NCBI GenBank assembly: GCA_938003515.1
Contig: CALKYL010000133.1
Coordinates: forward strand, 1-6,081
Length of the DNA stretch: 6,081 nucleotides
Direction: 5' to 3'
From: an uncultured bacterium
Lineage (GTDB): Bacteria > Planctomycetota > UBA1135 > UBA2386
Shown here: piece by piece, positions 3,481-6,081 of the stretch
Layout: the number at the start of each line of letters is the position of its first letter
How positions within the stretch are numbered: the first letter of the stretch is position 1
Position numbers and translations under genes: made by a program
The notes under the pieces: model-generated
Told to the model about the DNA's origin: nothing
The model's database searches: none
The model's input: only the letters and a program-made list of their open reading frames with translations

Positions 3481-6081
3481 ATGCGCGGCGAACCGGGCAG
3501 CGCCGGCGAGCACGCGGCCGACCGCGGCATTCCCGACGCGCGCGCCGGGGTCGAGTCGCTGAAGGCGTCGCGGGTGCAGCAGGCCGTGGAGGCGTTCGTC
3601 GAGCTGCATTCGTGCGGTGAGGCGCCGGACCCGGCCGCGTTCGCCGCGCAGCAGCCCGAGGACCTGCGCCGCGAGGTGCTGGCGCAGTGCCGTGAGTTCC
3701 TGAGCTTCGACGGCCTGCTCGGCCACCAGGAGTGGCAGCCCGCCGACGTGCAGGAGACGGCGGGCCGGCCGTTCGGCGACTTCCTGATCCAGGAGGAGCT
3801 CGGCCGCGGCGGCATGGGCGTCGTCTACCTCGCGCACCAGCGCTCGCTGAACCGACGGGTCGCGTTGAAGGTGATGGCCAGCGGCCTGACGCTCAGCAAG
3901 CGGCACGTCGAGCGCTTCCGCCGCGAGGCCGAAGCGACCGCGAAGCTGCGCCACCCGGCGATCGTGCCGGTGCACAGCCTGACCGAGGTCGACGGCACGT
4001 TCGCCCTGGCGATGGACTACGTCGCGGGGCGCAACCTCGCCGACATCCTCGACGACCTGCGGCTCGCGAACGGCGACGCCGACGGCGTCGCGCCCGGACC
4101 GCTCGGCATCGCGCCGGAGAAGGGCTACGTCGCCGAGTGCGCGATGCTCGCGGCCGCAGTCGCGTCGGCGCTGGCGGCCGCGCACGACCAGCACGTCGTG
4201 CACCGCGACCTGAAGCCGCGCAACCTGATGATCGACGACCGGCGCCAGGTGCGGCTGCTCGACTTCGGCCTCGCCAAGTCGCTCGACGCCTCGCGCGAAG
4301 GCCACAGCCTGTCGATGTCGGGCGAGATCACCGGCACCGCGCACTACATGAGCCCCGAGCAGACGCTCGCGCGCCGCGTCGCGGTCGACCACCGCGCCGA
4401 CATCTGGGCGCTGGGCGTGATCCTGTACGAGCTGCTCACGCTGCGGCGGCCGTTCGACGGCAAGAACCTGCAGCAGATCGTCTACGAGATCTGCTTCAAG
4501 GAGCCCGTGCCGGTGCAGCGCCGCAACCCGAAGGTGCCGCGCGACCTCGTGACGATCGTGCAGAAGGCGCTCGAGAAGGACCCGCACAACCGCTACGCGA
4601 CCGCGAAGGAGTTCGAGGCCGACCTGCAGCGCTTCCTGCGCTGGGAGCCGATCCACGCCAAGCCCGTCGGCGCGATGACGCGGCTGTCGAAGTTCGTGCG
4701 CCGCCACCGCACCGAGTCCGCGGTCGCGGCCGCGCTGCTGCTCGCGACGACGGTCGTGCTCGCCGCCCTGTGGTGGCGCGCGCACGTCACCGCGGCCCGC
4801 GCCGACGCCCTGCTGCAGCAGGCCGCGCAGCGCGCCGACACCGGCGACTACTCGGCGGCGATCACGTTCGCGATGCAGGCGCTGGAGCTTCGCAACGACG
4901 GCACGACCCGCGCGAGGCTCGACCTCTACCACGCCGAGCACAAGCGCATCGAGAACGAGGCCGCGTGGAAGGTCGCCGAGAGCCGGCAGCTGCTCGACCA
5001 CGACCGCGAGGCCGCGCTGCGGCTCGCGCTCGACGCCGAGCAGCAGCTGTCGTCGGCGAAGACGCGGTCCGCCGTGCTCGATGCGCTCGGCAGCGGCTGG
5101 GCCGCTCGCACCCTGCCGACGCCGCCGCAGCAGGCGGTGCTGACCGCCGCGTGGTCGCCCGACGGCGCGCGCTGCGTCACGGCCGGCTACGGCGGCTCGC
5201 TGCAGTGCTTCGCCGGCGCCGACGACACGGCCCCGGTCGACCTGCGCGGGCACGCGCCCGAAGCCCCGGTCGTCGCGGTCGCCTTCCACGGCCCCGATCG
5301 ACTCGCCAGCGTCAGCCCCGACGGCACCATGCGGCTCTGGCGCCTCGACACGGCGGCCGCGCCGGTCACGGTCGCGCTGCCGGGCCGCGCCGCGGGGCTG
5401 TCGGCCGACGCGACCGGCGCGCGCGTGCTCGTCGTGACCTACGCGACCGAGCACGACCGCTACGCGGCCCAGCTGTACGACACGGCCGACGGCCGCGCGC
5501 TGGGACCGCCGCTCGCGCACGAGTCCTACCTCGTCGCATCGGCGCTGAGCCCGGACGGCGCGCACGCCGCGACGCAGAGCGGCGCGGGCGACGGCGTGGC
5601 GCTGTGGCGCGCAGCCGACGGCGAGCGCCTCGCCGTGCTCGAGCACAGCGACGGCACGTTCCCGCAGAAGCTCGCGTTCGCCCCGGACGGCTCGCTGTGC
5701 GCGGTCGGCCGCGCCGACGGCGACGTGCGCCTCTACGACGTGCCGACGGGCCGGCTCGCGGCGACCGTGCGGCACGCGCGCGAGGTCACGACCCTCGCGT
5801 TCGACGCGACCGGCGAACGGCTCCTGACCGGCTCGCGCGACCAGACCGCGCGGCTGTGGCAGCTCGCGCGCGCGGGCGACGGCCGCCTCGAGGCGGTCGA
5901 GGCGGGCGTGCTCGTCGGCCACGCCGGACCGGTCCGGGCGGTCGCGTTCGACGCGACCGGCATGCTGGCGGCGACCGCGACCGGCAGCCCCGACGGCGTG
6001 CTGCGCGTCTTCGACGTCGGCACCGGCCGCCCGCCGGGCGGCGAAGCGATCCACCGCTACGAGGTCGGCGCGACCGTCGAG
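3481..6081 (+). CDS. Membrane-anchored Ser/Thr protein kinase with C-terminal WD40 repeats (3' partial)
   Basis: The frame is open for 867 codons from the ATG at 3481 and runs off the window without a stop. Residues 1-98 form a helical region (RVQQAVEAFVELHS, PAAFAAQQPEDLRREVL) of a type often seen before planctomycete kinase domains. The kinase domain, about 100-395, has every key element: glycine loop GRGGMGVVY (108-116), Lys130 in VALKV, Glu149 in FRREAE, catalytic HRDLKPRN (241-248), DFG (261-263), GTAHYMSPEQ (285-294), D307 in DIWALG and Arg371. It should therefore be an active ATP-dependent Ser/Thr kinase. An Asp/Gly/Ala-rich insert lies at about 193-217. One hydrophobic helix (about 413-432) between Arg-rich and Trp/Arg residues should anchor it, with the kinase in the cytoplasm. 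A helical linker (about 436-540) leads to WD40-like repeats at 558-577, 601-620, a degenerate one at about 639-676, then 687-709, 731-753, 772-793 and 821-845. These lie on the far side of the membrane and are a likely sensor or protein-binding platform. It directly follows the sigma gene. Confidence 0.95.
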   Translation, partial: MRGEPGSAGEHAADRGIPDARAGVESLKASRVQQAVEAFVELHSCGEAPDPAAFAAQQPEDLRREVLAQCREFLSFDGLLGHQEWQPADVQETAGRPFGDFLIQEELGRGGMGVVYLAHQRSLNRRVALKVMASGLTLSKRHVERFRREAEATAKLRHPAIVPVHSLTEVDGTFALAMDYVAGRNLADILDDLRLANGDADGVAPGPLGIAPEKGYVAECAMLAAAVASALAAAHDQHVVHRDLKPRNLMIDDRRQVRLLDFGLAKSLDASREGHSLSMSGEITGTAHYMSPEQTLARRVAVDHRADIWALGVILYELLTLRRPFDGKNLQQIVYEICFKEPVPVQRRNPKVPRDLVTIVQKALEKDPHNRYATAKEFEADLQRFLRWEPIHAKPVGAMTRLSKFVRRHRTESAVAAALLLATTVVLAALWWRAHVTAARADALLQQAAQRADTGDYSAAITFAMQALELRNDGTTRARLDLYHAEHKRIENEAAWKVAESRQLLDHDREAALRLALDAEQQLSSAKTRSAVLDALGSGWAARTLPTPPQQAVLTAAWSPDGARCVTAGYGGSLQCFAGADDTAPVDLRGHAPEAPVVAVAFHGPDRLASVSPDGTMRLWRLDTAAAPVTVALPGRAAGLSADATGARVLVVTYATEHDRYAAQLYDTADGRALGPPLAHESYLVASALSPDGAHAATQSGAGDGVALWRAADGERLAVLEHSDGTFPQKLAFAPDGSLCAVGRADGDVRLYDVPTGRLAATVRHAREVTTLAFDATGERLLTGSRDQTARLWQLARAGDGRLEAVEAGVLVGHAGPVRAVAFDATGMLAATATGSPDGVLRVFDVGTGRPPGGEAIHRYEVGATVE

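Noticed and set aside
1448..3562. A 704-codon plus-strand frame
   Set aside because: It is antisense to the signal-peptide protein and out of frame with the sigma factor. The product is Arg/Gly/Asp-rich with no recognisable domain.
1794..3815. A 673-codon minus-strand frame crossing the secreted protein, intergenic and sigma regions
   Set aside because: It overlaps well-supported genes on both strands, has an Arg-rich composition without domains, and spans an intergenic region; it is a high-GC artefact.
3337..6054. A 905-codon open frame on the minus strand, antisense to the kinase gene
   Set aside because: The plus strand encodes a full kinase and WD40 protein with all motifs. The antisense translation is Arg/Ala/Val-rich low-complexity sequence without domains, as expected when third positions are almost always G or C.

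Overview
The window is very GC-rich DNA with a strong G/C preference at third codon positions. This leaves long spurious open frames on the opposite strands. The gene content points to a member of the Planctomycetota or a similar large-genome signalling-rich bacterium: an ECF-type sigma factor immediately followed by a membrane-anchored Hanks-type Ser/Thr kinase with a C-terminal WD40 propeller, next to a secreted Pro/Gly-rich protein and a lipoprotein. This assignment is inferred from architecture, because no rRNA or marker gene is present.

Positions 1-47 are not biological. They match the index-side Illumina TruSeq/P7 adapter (end of P7, an 8-base index, then the read-2 adapter ending in CTCTTCCGATCT), so base 1 is an untrimmed contig end. 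A 5'-truncated plus-strand gene follows directly (48-264). It encodes the last ~72 residues of a beta-rich protein resembling the C-terminal ends of pilus-assembly/PilX-associated beta-helix proteins.

Two minus-strand genes come next: a predicted lipoprotein of unknown function (323-1279) and, upstream of it, a secreted Pro/Gly-rich protein with a signal peptide and propeller-like segments (1364-2578). A GC-only perfect 8-bp inverted repeat (1322-1338) lies between them. The intergenic region 2579-2774 is divergent and probably holds promoters for both directions.

On the plus strand an ECF-like sigma-70 factor (start uncertain; 2775-3479) ends one base before the ATG of a large kinase gene (3481 to the window end, no stop reached). 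The kinase has an N-terminal helical region, a complete protein kinase domain, one transmembrane helix, a helical linker and at least seven WD40-like repeats. The two genes are almost certainly co-transcribed and probably translationally coupled, which suggests a kinase/sigma signalling pair. I see no CRISPR array, transposon, tRNA, rRNA or defence cassette. The most unusual biological candidates are the sigma/kinase pair and the unassigned secreted protein and lipoprotein.
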